Source: CAVTQZ01 sp963737015 (lineage in GTDB: Bacteria > Actinomycetota > Acidimicrobiia > Acidimicrobiales > UBA8190). From it: 64,000 nt of DNA. Numbering within the stretch: the stretch's first letter is position 1; each line of letters begins with the position of its first letter. Shown piece after piece: positions 43,172-52,103 of this stretch. The position numbers were made by a program, and so were the translations under genes. The stretch covers positions 1,116,001-1,180,000 of the forward strand of contig CAVTQZ010000001.1 in the NCBI GenBank assembly GCA_963737015.1. Reading direction: 5' to 3'. The notes under the pieces are model-generated. The model made no database searches, was not told the DNA's origin, and saw only the letters and a list, made by a program, of their open reading frames with translations.

Positions 43172-45220
43172 TCACACTGCAGCTGCGACATCGCCTCCGG
43201 CCTCCGGTGATCCCTTTGCTTCCACCTCGGCTGTCACGGCCGCAATGAACGCGTCGAGAGGGACACCCCGGTCGGGACGTTCGGATGATCGCGCATTCAC
43301 GCCAACGGTGCCGGCGGGCGTGTCCTCGTCGCCGACAACCAACACGTAGGGCACTTTCTCTAACTTCCACCTCCGTATTCGCGCTCCCAGGGGCTCGTCT
43401 GCGAGGTCCACCTCTACCCGAATTCCGGCGTTCCTGCACCCGGTGGCAACGTGATGGGCATAGGCATCGTGGCCGTCGCGCACGGATAGCACCGCAACCT
43501 GAACAGGCATGAGCCACGTGGGAAGGGCGCCCGCGTAGTGCTCGAGCAAGACGGCGAAGAAGCGCTCCACCGATCCAAACAACGCGCGGTGGATCATCAC
43601 CGGCCGGTGGCGCGAATTGTCGGCACCGACGTATTCGAGACCGAAACGACTCGGCAACTGAAAATCGAGTTGCACGGTGGAAACCTGCCAGTGGCGGCCA
43701 ATGGCGTCGCGCGCCTGCACCGAGATCTTCGGGCCGTAGAAGGCTCCTCCCCCCTCGTCCATCACGAGCTCGAGATTCATGGCCTCTCCGGCACGGCGCA
43801 GCGCCTCGGTGGCATGTGCCCATTCCTCGTCAGTCCCGACAGCCTTTTCTTCGGGTTTCGTCGACAGCTCCAGGTAGAAATCCTCTAGACCAAAGTCCCG
43901 CAGGAGATCGAGCACGAACTCGAGGAGCGACGCCAGTTCGGTAGACATCTGCTCCGCAGTGCAGAAGATGTGTGAGTCGTCCATGGTTAAACCGCGCACG
44001 CGGGTGAGGCCATGGACCACACCGGACTTCTCGTATCGGTAGACCGAGCCGAACTCGAAGAGCCGCATCGGCAATTCGCGATAAGAGCGCTGGCGGCTGC
44101 GGTAGATCAGGATGTGGAACGGACAGTTCATCGGTTTCAGGTAGTACTCCTGCCCCTGCTCCAGTTCCATCGGTGGGTAGATCGACTCACCGAACGACTG
44201 GAGGTGGCCAGAGATCTCGAACAGCTCCGACTTCGTGATGTGAGGTGTGTACACGAACTGGTAGCCCGCCTCGAGGTGACGCCTGCGCGAATAGTCCTCC
44301 ATCAGATGGCGGATCATCCCGCCCTTCGGGTGGAAGAGAGCGAGACCAGGCCCGACCTCGGAAGGCAGGGAGAAAAGGTCCAACTCGGTACCGAGCCTGC
44401 GGTGATCGCGTCTTTCCGCCTCTTCGAGGCGATGGAGATGGTCCGCGAGCGCTTGGGCGGATTCCCATGCGGTCCCGTAGATACGCTGGAGTTGCGGGCG
44501 CTTCTCGTCTCCGCGCCAGTAGGCCCCAGCGACGCGAAGCAGCCGGAAGTGCCCGAGGCGTCCTGTAGTTGGCACGTGCGGTCCCCGACATAAGTCCACG
44601 AAGTCGGGCGCAAAACCGACTCCAGAGCCACCATCGCGACCCACGTTGCGGTAGACGGATACCTGCATGGAGCCCGCCTCGATGTCGCCGGCAGCCGCGG
44701 CCGCCAAGTCAGACTCGGAGCTCACTCCTTCGATGATCTCGCGCTTGAACGGCTGGTCGACGAAGAGGTCGAGGCCTGCAGCGATGCTCAACTCCTCGCG
44801 GACGAACGGTTGATCCTCATCGATGACCTCGCGCATCCGGGCGTCTATTCGCCCGAGGTCTTCGTCGCTGAAAGTCGCGCCCCCCGGCAGCGCGAAGTCG
44901 TAGTAGAAGCCGTCTTCGATCGCAGGGCCGATCGCGTACTTGGCACCGGGCCAGAGGTCGAGCACCGCTTGCGCGAGGACGTGAGCAGTCGAATGGCGGA
45001 GCACCGCCCGTCCCGCGGCCGAGTCCGAGGTGACAATCGCGACCTCCGCTCCGTCACGAAGCTCGGTGACGAGATCGACTTCGGTGTCATCTACGACCGC
45101 GGCGACGGCGGCTCTCGCCAAACCTCGTCCAATCAACTGCGCGAGGTCCCCAGCGGTGGCGCTCGCAGGCAGAGTCTTCGACGATCCGTCGGGTAAACGA
45201 ACTGTGACCTGCGCCGTCAT
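43172..45220 (-). CDS. thrS: Threonyl-tRNA synthetase
   Basis: A full-length class II enzyme of 682 residues from ATG 45220. The order is an N-terminal TGS domain (VTVRLPDGSSKTLP), editing domain (LRHSTAHVLAQAV), catalytic core with the zinc Cys and His (MNCPFHI, and HRALFGSVERF) and C-terminal anticodon domain (QVAVLSVRDGHDAYA). The downstream ATG is chosen since the longer open frame overlaps mshC. It lies one base after the mshC stop and just before the HIT gene: an operon npdG-mshC-thrS-HIT. Confidence 0.97.
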   Translation of the reverse strand: MTAQVTVRLPDGSSKTLPASATAGDLAQLIGRGLARAAVAAVVDDTEVDLVTELRDGAEVAIVTSDSAAGRAVLRHSTAHVLAQAVLDLWPGAKYAIGPAIEDGFYYDFALPGGATFSDEDLGRIDARMREVIDEDQPFVREELSIAAGLDLFVDQPFKREIIEGVSSESDLAAAAAGDIEAGSMQVSVYRNVGRDGGSGVGFAPDFVDLCRGPHVPTTGRLGHFRLLRVAGAYWRGDEKRPQLQRIYGTAWESAQALADHLHRLEEAERRDHRRLGTELDLFSLPSEVGPGLALFHPKGGMIRHLMEDYSRRRHLEAGYQFVYTPHITKSELFEISGHLQSFGESIYPPMELEQGQEYYLKPMNCPFHILIYRSRQRSYRELPMRLFEFGSVYRYEKSGVVHGLTRVRGLTMDDSHIFCTAEQMSTELASLLEFVLDLLRDFGLEDFYLELSTKPEEKAVGTDEEWAHATEALRRAGEAMNLELVMDEGGGAFYGPKISVQARDAIGRHWQVSTVQLDFQLPSRFGLEYVGADNSRHRPVMIHRALFGSVERFFAVLLEHYAGALPTWLMPVQVAVLSVRDGHDAYAHHVATGCRNAGIRVEVDLADEPLGARIRRWKLEKVPYVLVVGDEDTPAGTVGVNARSSERPDRGVPLDAFIAAVTAEVEAKGSPEAGGDVAAAV

Positions 45221-45221
45221 T

Positions 45222-46349
45222 TCACAGCCCCACACCCAACAAGGCGGCCGCCGCATCCACGTCCTGGCCTCGTTCGGCTGCTTCGTCGATCGCGACTACC
45301 GCTCCTGGCACGTCGAGATCGGAATCGAGATGGCGACCTACTACCTCCACGAGGGCATCAGGTGTCGATCGAGTCCCAGCCTGAGCGCGCCAGCGTTCGA
45401 GGCGCCCGGAGGCGACCTCCAGGTCGCGCTCGTCCCACTCCCAGTCCGAGCGGTAGTGGTGCACTAGCAGCGCGAGTCGAAGCGCCATCGGCTCCCAGTC
45501 CTTGAGCAGGTCTCCGACGAAGACGAGATTCCCAAGGGATTTGGACATCTTGCGACCTCCAAGTCCCACCATCCCCACGTGAAGCCAGTGCTTGCTGAAC
45601 TTGGTTCCCGTCACCGACTCCGACTGAGCCGCTTCACATTCGTGGTGAGGAAATATCAGGTCCCGTCCACCACCGTGCACGTCCACCGTCGTCCCGAGCT
45701 CTCGCAGAGCGAGCGCAGAGCATTCGATGTGCCATCCCGGGCGCCCAGGTCCCCAGCGAGACTCCCAGGCCGGCTCATCAGGCGCAGAAGGCTGCCACAG
45801 CACGAAGTCAAGAGGATCGCGCTTGTTCGGGTCGTCCGGATTACCCCCGTTCTCAGCCGCCAGCCGTAACATCTCGGCACGCGGCAGGTGGCTCACCTGA
45901 CCGAAGCGTTCGAAGGTCGACACGTCGAAGTAGACGGCTCCGCCCGCGATATACGCATGTCCGGATTCGAGCACAGCCCCGACAAGGGACAGGATGTCGG
46001 AAATCGCCGACGTGGCGCGCGGCTCCACGTCAACCGGAAGCAAACCTAGGGCATTCATGTTGGAATCGAATCGGGCGATCTCTTCCGCGGCCAGGTCCAG
46101 GTAATGCACTCCGAGCTCGCGCGCCTTGCGCAAAATGTCGTCGTCGACGTCAGTGATATTGCGTACCAGTCTGGTCTCGTGGCCGAGCTGGCGAAGGCGG
46201 CGTCGCAAGAGATCGAACGTCAGGTACACCTGGGCGTGGCCGACATGCGCGGCATCGTAGGGAGTGATGCCGCAGGAGTACATCTTAACGACAGGACCTG
46301 GAGAGAAAGCAACCGTCTCGCGGCTCAGGGTGTCGTATAGGCGCATCAT
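45222..46349 (-). CDS. mshC: Mycothiol ligase MshC (cysteine:GlcN-Ins ligase)
   Basis: MshC joins cysteine to glucosaminyl-inositol in mycothiol synthesis. The 375-residue product is a CysRS-like ligase: MYSCGITPYDAAHVGHA (HIGH-type motif), VRNITDVDDDILRKA, GPGRPGWHIECSALALRELG, and KMSKSLGN. The CGITPYD form, the short C-terminus ending LLGVGL, and the absence of a full anticodon-binding domain distinguish it from CysRS. The start is ATG at 46349 (or 46346), overlapping the end of npdG. Confidence 0.9.
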   Translation of the reverse strand: MMRLYDTLSRETVAFSPGPVVKMYSCGITPYDAAHVGHAQVYLTFDLLRRRLRQLGHETRLVRNITDVDDDILRKARELGVHYLDLAAEEIARFDSNMNALGLLPVDVEPRATSAISDILSLVGAVLESGHAYIAGGAVYFDVSTFERFGQVSHLPRAEMLRLAAENGGNPDDPNKRDPLDFVLWQPSAPDEPAWESRWGPGRPGWHIECSALALRELGTTVDVHGGGRDLIFPHHECEAAQSESVTGTKFSKHWLHVGMVGLGGRKMSKSLGNLVFVGDLLKDWEPMALRLALLVHHYRSDWEWDERDLEVASGRLERWRAQAGTRSTPDALVEVVGRHLDSDLDVPGAVVAIDEAAERGQDVDAAAALLGVGL

Positions 46350-47010
46350 CGGCCGACTTGCTCCAACCCTCCAAGACGCAGGGTACTTCGAGCCTTGTAG
46401 CGGATGTTCAACGTGGCAAGCACAGCCGTGAAGGCCTCGATGGGCCCCGATGCTGCGAGGCTTCCCGCGTCGAGGGGCCGCAGCCCGTCGACCGTATTCA
46501 GCATCGCGATCGTCGCCTCGGTCGCAGCGGGGTGGTCCGAGCAGACGAGGACGTCGCATTCGAGGGTCTTGTCCAGGTCCGCCAAGGGTCCGGCCGGCAG
46601 GTGATGACAAGCCGCGGCGATCAACGACTGCGGAAGCGCGGACTGCATCTCCGCTGCGACCGATCCCCGCGAAGGTAGACCGCGTTCAGCTCCCGTCCCT
46701 GTTTTACCAATGCATTGCCGACCGAGACCACGACCTTGTTGCTCAGCGCCTCGGCCACCGCGGTCACGGTTGACGCCACGGCGTCCCAGGGGGTCGACGC
46801 CACGACGATCTCAGCATCGGCCGCTGCGGCGTTCGACACGCCCTCGATCGAAAGTGAGCGGTCGCGCCACCTCGATAGAAGCTCTTCGGTCACGGCCTCA
46901 GCTCGCGATCTCTCACGAGAGCCGATGGTCACCTTGACACCGCCTGCCGCCAGTCGAACGGCCAATCCCCGCCCTAGCGGCCCGGTTCCTCCAAGAATCC
47001 CCACGTGCAC
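46346..47010 (-). CDS. npdG: F420-dependent NADPH reductase (NpdG/Fno type), apparently frameshifted
   Basis: This enzyme exchanges hydride between NADPH and coenzyme F420. The N-terminal frame (46621-47010) has the Rossmann motif VGILGGTGPLGRGLA and VVVASTPWDAVAST. The C-terminal frame (46346-46648) has MQSALPQSLIAAACHH and CDVLVCSDHP. They join at NAVYLRG to SVAAEMQSA if one G is removed from the run at about 46667-46672, giving a normal protein of about 221 residues. It is divergent from inhA with about 50 bases between. Its stop overlaps the mshC start. Confidence 0.88.
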
Positions 47011-47061
47011 GACACCACCCTTGCACAGCAGATGTACGTCAACCCACTAGCGTCGAAGACA

Positions 47062-47838
47062 ATGTCCGGTCTGCTCGATGGTAAGAAGATCCTCGTCACG
47101 GGGGTACTTACCGATGCCTCACTGGCGTTCGGCGTTGCTCGAATGGCCCAGGAACAGGGCGCCGAGCTCGTCCTGTCGGGTGCGGGACGTGGACTGTCGC
47201 TCACCGAGCGGACTGCACGAAAGCTGCCTAATCCGGCTGACGTCATCGAGATCGACGTCCAGAACCGCGAGCACCTCGCAGCAGCGGCCGACTACTTGTC
47301 GGACAAGTGGGGGCTGCTCGATGGCGTGCTCCACGCGATCGGCTTTGCACCGCAGGAATGCCTGGGCGGCGACATACTGCTGGCGAATTGGCCCGAGGTC
47401 GCCGTGGCCCTCGAGATCTCTGCATACTCCCTCAAGGCACTCGCCGGCTCGATGCGGAACCTGCTAGCGGCTTCCGCCGGGGCCTCGATTGTCGCTCTTG
47501 ACTTCGATGCTCGGGTCGCGTGGCCGGCTTACGACTGGATGGGGGTGGCAAAGGCAGCTCTCGAGTCCCTGGCCCGCTACCTCGCACGGGATCTAGGGCA
47601 CGACCGCATCCGGGTGAACCTCGTGGCGGCAGGCCCGGTGCGCACCATGGCGGCGAAGTCGATTCCGAGCTTCAAAGACTTCGAGGACATGTGGGGGGAG
47701 CGTGCACCACTCGGCTGGGACGTCGCCGACAGCGATCCGGTCGCGAAGGCCTGCGTGGCGCTCTTGTCCGATTGGTTCCCGATGACCACTGGCGAGATGG
47801 TCCACGTGGACGGTGGCGTGCACGCCATGGGCGCCTGA
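47062..47838 (+). CDS. fabI: Enoyl-ACP reductase, InhA/FabI type
   Basis: A 258-residue NADH-dependent enoyl reductase of the fatty-acid elongation system. The N-terminus SGLLDGKKILVTGVLTDASL, the loop LDGVLHAIGFAPQ, the catalytic pair YDWMGVAKAALES (Tyr and Lys, about residues 158-168) and NLVAAGPVRTMAA closely resemble InhA. The ATG at 47062 is used; a few extra codons upstream are unsupported. It is divergent from npdG and ends 11 bases before the convergent padR stop. Confidence 0.93.
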   Translation: MSGLLDGKKILVTGVLTDASLAFGVARMAQEQGAELVLSGAGRGLSLTERTARKLPNPADVIEIDVQNREHLAAAADYLSDKWGLLDGVLHAIGFAPQECLGGDILLANWPEVAVALEISAYSLKALAGSMRNLLAASAGASIVALDFDARVAWPAYDWMGVAKAALESLARYLARDLGHDRIRVNLVAAGPVRTMAAKSIPSFKDFEDMWGERAPLGWDVADSDPVAKACVALLSDWFPMTTGEMVHVDGGVHAMGA

Positions 47839-47849
47839 GGGCGTGAAGC

Positions 47850-48473
47850 TCAGTCCTGGGCGAGGATCTGGTAGAGGTCCTTCGTCGCCTTCCTCAAGAC
47901 GTCGGCGGCCTTGTCGAGCTTCGACGGATCACCCTCCATCGCAACCTGCCGCATCGCAACCGCAAGGGGCTTGAAAAGCGGCCCCATCCGCTCCCCGACC
48001 TTGCGGAAGCTTTTCAGCGTCTCGTGCAGGTTCTCGCCTGTCCACTGCTCCCAGGGAGCGCCCCCGGAGCGTTCGGACTGCTCGTTTGCCACCTCGCGAC
48101 CGGCGTCCGTCAGTTGGTAGACACGCTTTCCCTCTTGCTCCTCGGAAAGCACGAGACCCTCGTCCTCCAGAAGCTGCAGCGTCGGGTAGACGGACCCGGG
48201 GCTCGGGCGCCATACACCGCTGCTCTTCTGCTCGAGACGGTTGATCAGCTCGTAGCCGTGTGCAGGGCCCTCTTCCAAGGCGCTGAGCAGAGCGGTACGG
48301 ATGTCGCCCCTGCGCATGCGCTGACCTGGTCCCCTGAACGGCGGGCCGGTCCATTCGGGACCCCAGTCCTCCCACCACGGACCCCATCGCCGGCTGCGAC
48401 CTCTGGAGCCGCCCGGCAAGGCAACTCCGGCCCGGCCATGGTGGGCCTTGTGTCTTCTTATGCCTTCGTGCAT
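47850..48473 (-). CDS. PadR family transcriptional regulator
   Basis: A 207-residue regulator. After an unusual N-terminal part rich in Trp, Gly and Arg comes the PadR winged helix (RRGDIRTALLSALEEGPAHGYELINRLEQ, SPGSVYPTLQLLEDEGLV, LTDAGREVA; about residues 55-140), then the dimerisation helices. PadR proteins are often autoregulated repressors. The ATG at 48473 is preferred over the longer frame. The AT-rich dyad at 48507-48520, 34 bases upstream of the start, is a candidate autoregulatory operator. Confidence 0.9.
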   Translation of the reverse strand: MHEGIRRHKAHHGRAGVALPGGSRGRSRRWGPWWEDWGPEWTGPPFRGPGQRMRRGDIRTALLSALEEGPAHGYELINRLEQKSSGVWRPSPGSVYPTLQLLEDEGLVLSEEQEGKRVYQLTDAGREVANEQSERSGGAPWEQWTGENLHETLKSFRKVGERMGPLFKPLAVAMRQVAMEGDPSKLDKAADVLRKATKDLYQILAQD

Positions 48474-48490
48474 CCAACCTCCCGGACAGC

Positions 48491-48535
48491 CGTCTGTCTC
48501 ACCGACTATATCACGATATATCGCCGATACAGACG
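48491..48535. promoter_or_regulatory. Nested inverted repeats, candidate PadR operator
   Basis: TATATC-AC-GATATA at 48507-48520 is a perfect dyad, overlapping a palindrome CGATATATCG at 48514-48523. Outer arms CGTCTGT (48491-48497) and ACAGACG (48529-48535) are almost centred on it. Its position just upstream of padR fits an autoregulatory site. Confidence 0.65.
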
Positions 48536-48773
48536 CTTCGTTCCGAGTGTCGGGCGTGTCGAGCGGGTGGCACGTCGCGATCGGTTTCGCCACGAGGATC
48601 GCACAGGGCGGATACGACGAGTTCCGCCAACGCGGAAGAGTGCCTTCAAGCGCCGAGGGTGATGCCTAGCCGCTCCACAGTGGGCAATCGAAACGGAGGA
48701 GAGGGCCAGCCGCTCTTCCTGGATCGACTAAGGCGACACCGGCAGGCTAGGTCGTCGTGGACGAAGCTCGTCC

Positions 48774-50276
48774 TCAGCCAAGACCCGCCGGCGGGTCTTG
48801 GCAACTCTGAGTCTGGCCCTGCATCGACGCCTTTAGGGGCGCTCCGTCGACATTCGGAGACCACGGAACATTGGCTGAAGTCGGAGGTGGAAGGTTTCCC
48901 TCCAAGACATAGGGCGCCTGCGTGCCTTGGTCTTGGTCTGCGTTGTCCCAGTCGAATGCTGCCCACCCGACATGATGCGCGTCCAGATAACTCACCATGT
49001 TCTGCATGAAGAGGCCGTGCTGATACATGAGGATTGGCTCGCCGCTTTGCGTGTAATAGAGCGTCGTGTCCGGGAAAGACGAAGGCTGGGGCCAGCCGAA
49101 CTCGTCGAGCACGACGGGGACCGTCCACTGCTCTCCAGTTACGGGATCCGTGAGGAGATTTGAGAGGTCGGAGGAAATTCGTTGACAGCTTTCAGGATAG
49201 GGGGACTCACAGATGTCCTTGTTAACCGCGACGCTCGTCCCGCCCGCCTGACAACCGTAGTAGTGCTCCGCGCCGACGAAGTTCTTGAGGTTGTTCCAGC
49301 ACGGAGACAACGGCACGCCACTCGTGTCCGCTTCGCATGTCGATCCTGACGTCAAGTGGTCGAACGTCGAAGGATCGCTCGACCACAAGTTCGCATCGAC
49401 GAAAACAGGGTTGTTCGCGGCACCATTGGACCGGAGTGTGTCCACGATCGATTCAAAGCCTTCACCTGTGTAACTGATCCTGGTGAGCCCAGCGGCGGTT
49501 TCGACAGTGCCCCCGGTGAAGAGCGCGTATGCCGAGAGGGCGTCAGCCTGCTCCTGGGACCAGTTGCTTTGAGACGAGTTGGGATATCCGTCTTCCCATC
49601 CGTCGCAAGTTCCGAAGGTAGGCACCGAGGTTCGCGAACCCGGATCGGTCAGCGTGTTTTGTGGATAGACCAGTTCGAGATCTTGGTCCAATTGACCGGC
49701 GGGTACGAGTGGAGCTCGCTCTTCTGCGCTGTCAGGACACACTTCCGGCTCGTTGTAAGGCTCAAATCCTACAAGTGGGTTTGAACCAAACTTCTGCGCC
49801 AAAGATGCGAACATCGCCAACGAGTTCGGGTCTGGAAGTGGCGCCACATCAGAGTTTTGCGGTTGGGTGAAAAGACAGTTGGGATTGGTCGACCCGTCGA
49901 CAAGTAGAACGAATATCCCGTCAGAGGTCAGAGCTTCGACTTCGGAATCAATGTCCGACACGTAGTTCGGCTGGTAGAGCTCGTTCTTACACGTTTGCTC
50001 GTAGAGGTCATCTGACACCCAGACGCGGGTGAAATTCGCCCCCCAACTCTTGATCGTCGAAACCGAAGGGGCGTCGAATCCGTTCGCAGGAGAGTTGAAG
50101 CCTTTGAAGTCGACGACTTGCCCTGATGACGAATCCACAAGGTTCGATCCAGACGTGATGATTGGGCCGACAAGTCCGGTCGCTGAGGCGAACTGTGAGG
50201 AAGGTTGGATGACGCGGGGTGCCACGAGCACCGCAAAAAGCATTACCGCGCCAACCAGGATCCCCCAAAGTTTCAC
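48774..50276 (-). CDS. Secreted GH5-like glycoside hydrolase
   Basis: A 500-residue protein from GTG 50276 with an N-terminal hydrophobic anchor/signal (about residues 2-22). The cellulase-type domain shows VDFKGFNSPANG, NFTRVWVSD, the acid/base Glu in FEPYNEPEVC and the nucleophile Glu in VPVVLDEFGWPQ. GH5-type enzymes cut beta-glucans or mannans; the substrate is unknown. The frame is open to 50393, but the GTG begins a typical export signal. A 13-base perfect hairpin at 48777-48802 lies directly in the last codons. Confidence 0.85.
   Translation of the reverse strand: MKLWGILVGAVMLFAVLVAPRVIQPSSQFASATGLVGPIITSGSNLVDSSSGQVVDFKGFNSPANGFDAPSVSTIKSWGANFTRVWVSDDLYEQTCKNELYQPNYVSDIDSEVEALTSDGIFVLLVDGSTNPNCLFTQPQNSDVAPLPDPNSLAMFASLAQKFGSNPLVGFEPYNEPEVCPDSAEERAPLVPAGQLDQDLELVYPQNTLTDPGSRTSVPTFGTCDGWEDGYPNSSQSNWSQEQADALSAYALFTGGTVETAAGLTRISYTGEGFESIVDTLRSNGAANNPVFVDANLWSSDPSTFDHLTSGSTCEADTSGVPLSPCWNNLKNFVGAEHYYGCQAGGTSVAVNKDICESPYPESCQRISSDLSNLLTDPVTGEQWTVPVVLDEFGWPQPSSFPDTTLYYTQSGEPILMYQHGLFMQNMVSYLDAHHVGWAAFDWDNADQDQGTQAPYVLEGNLPPPTSANVPWSPNVDGAPLKASMQGQTQSCQDPPAGLG
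48777..48802 (-). terminator. Hairpin at the end of the GH5-like gene
   Basis: GCCAAGACCCGCC at 48777-48789 pairs perfectly with 48790-48802. It is made of the last codons and would fold around the stop, possibly acting as a terminator; no T run follows. Confidence 0.6.
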
Positions 50277-50374
50277 CGCGCAGCCTGAGCGAATACAGCC
50301 GCCGTCCGCCCACCCCTCGCCGCACCGGATACCTCCATACGAGCCGCCCTCGAAGTGCTCCGAAGCGTAGAAGC

Positions 50375-50404
50375 GGTCAAACGTTTCGGTCAAAGTGGGT
50401 CAAA
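50375..50404. promoter_or_regulatory. Three GGTCAAA direct repeats upstream of the GH5-like gene
   Basis: GGTCAAA occurs at 50375, 50388 and 50398 (TTTGACC on the minus strand), about 100 bases upstream of the GTG start. They could be regulator half-sites, and one could serve as a -35 element. Confidence 0.45.
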
Positions 50405-50543
50405 CAAGATGGAGACAACTTTCCGAGGGCGCGGCGACGCACGACTCGTCACGCAGGTTGATCTGGACGCAGACTTCCCGGCTTTCTTTCACAGCACGAC
50501 TCGGCGATGGGTCGAGTTCATACCTCGAACCGGCACTAGCACC

Positions 50544-51962
50544 TCAACGCTGAAGCGCCTTCACCTCCAGGAACTCCTCCAACCCAAAACGTCCGAGTTC
50601 ACGTCCGACGCCAGATTGCTTGTAACCGCCGAAGGGAGCCATCGGATTGAAGCCCCCGCCATTCACTTCGACTTGTCCCGTCCGAAGCTGACGTGCCACA
50701 GCTTCGGCGTGTCCCTTGTCACCCGCCCAAACTCCCCCGGCCAATCCGTAGACCGTGTCGTTGGCTATGTCGATCGCCTCCTCCTCCGTGTCATAAGGCA
50801 TGATCGCCAGTACTGGTCCGAAGATTTCTTCTCGGGCAATGGTCATGTCTTTTGTCACCTCGGAAAAAATGGTGGGCTGGACGTAATAGCCCCTTTCAAG
50901 GCCTTCAGGCGCTTGGGGACCGCCCAGCAGCAGCTTGGCGCCCTCGTCGATTCCCTTCTTGATGTAACCACGCACCCTTTCTTGCTGTGTAGCTGACACG
51001 AGGGGTCCAAGACGCGTTTCAGAGTCGAAGGGATCCCCCGGCTTGAACGTTAGGGCCGCTTCGACGGCGAGCTCCTCTGCTTCGGAGAGTCGGGAGCGAG
51101 GGACCAGCATCCGAGTCAATGCCGAGCACGTCTGACCCGAGTTCAGATAGCACGCGCTGACTCCCGCTGGCACCGCCTGTGAGAAGTCTGCATCCGCCAA
51201 GATGATGTTCGGTGACTTGCCACCGAGCTCCAGTGCTACACGTTTCACGTTGTCCGCCGCCAACTGCATGACTCGCTTCCCGGCGCGGGTCGAGCCAGTA
51301 AAAGAAACCATGTCGACAAGGGGGTGGGAGGCGATCGCCTCCCCAACCACGGGTCCTGTGCCAGTGACGAGGTTGAACACGCCGGCGGGGAGCCCCACCT
51401 CGTCGAGGACCTCGGCGAGGATGAATGCGTTCAACGGCGCCACCTCACTCGGCTTTAGGACCATGGTGCATCCCGCGGCGAGTGCCGGTGCGAGCTTCGC
51501 AGCGATCTGGTGGAGGGGATAGTTCCACGGAGTTATCGCGCCTACGACTCCGACGGGTTCACGTACGATCAGCGAGCTTCCGATTTCTTCTTCGAACTTG
51601 AAGTCATTGAGAATCTGACAGGCGTTGGCAAAACTCATTATTGGAAGCCCTACCTGTACGAGGTTCGCCAGGGCGAGGGGCATGCCTACTTCCTTGGAGA
51701 TGAGCGTTCCGATCTCCTCAGTCCGGGCCGAAAGCCCCTCCTGGATCCGCGCGAGAAGCTTCGACCTCTCGTCGACCGATGTCTGTGACCACTCGGGAAA
51801 AGCTTCCGATGCAGCACGAGCAGCACGGTCAACGTCCTCCGGAGTCCCTTCCGGGATCGTCCCTATTACGTCTTCGGTAGCAGAGTTGACGACCTCGAGG
51901 GTGCCGGAACCCGTCGGGGGCACCCAAGCCCCTCCGATGTAGAGCTTGTCGCGAACGTCCAT
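50544..51962 (-). CDS. Aldehyde dehydrogenase family protein
   Basis: A 472-residue NAD(P)-dependent aldehyde dehydrogenase. The Rossmann region TPWNYPLHQ, catalytic Glu in ALELGGKSPNII (about 253) and catalytic Cys in NSGQTCSALTRM (about 287) are present. The substrate is unpredictable. The ATG at 51962 is used; the longer open frame is not coding. It is divergent from the nitronate monooxygenase gene, with 141 bases between, suggesting shared control. Confidence 0.93.
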   Translation of the reverse strand: MDVRDKLYIGGAWVPPTGSGTLEVVNSATEDVIGTIPEGTPEDVDRAARAASEAFPEWSQTSVDERSKLLARIQEGLSARTEEIGTLISKEVGMPLALANLVQVGLPIMSFANACQILNDFKFEEEIGSSLIVREPVGVVGAITPWNYPLHQIAAKLAPALAAGCTMVLKPSEVAPLNAFILAEVLDEVGLPAGVFNLVTGTGPVVGEAIASHPLVDMVSFTGSTRAGKRVMQLAADNVKRVALELGGKSPNIILADADFSQAVPAGVSACYLNSGQTCSALTRMLVPRSRLSEAEELAVEAALTFKPGDPFDSETRLGPLVSATQQERVRGYIKKGIDEGAKLLLGGPQAPEGLERGYYVQPTIFSEVTKDMTIAREEIFGPVLAIMPYDTEEEAIDIANDTVYGLAGGVWAGDKGHAEAVARQLRTGQVEVNGGGFNPMAPFGGYKQSGVGRELGRFGLEEFLEVKALQR

Positions 51963-52103
51963 AACACCCTCCCTGGTCGAGCGGCTGCGGTTAACCGCCA
52001 ATACTGCGTGAGCGAAGACGATGGTACGCCTTAGCCAACTTTCTGGCCCAGGCTCCCCACCGGCACCTATTCTGAAACAGGTTCTAATCGACAGGAGACT
52101 CGA

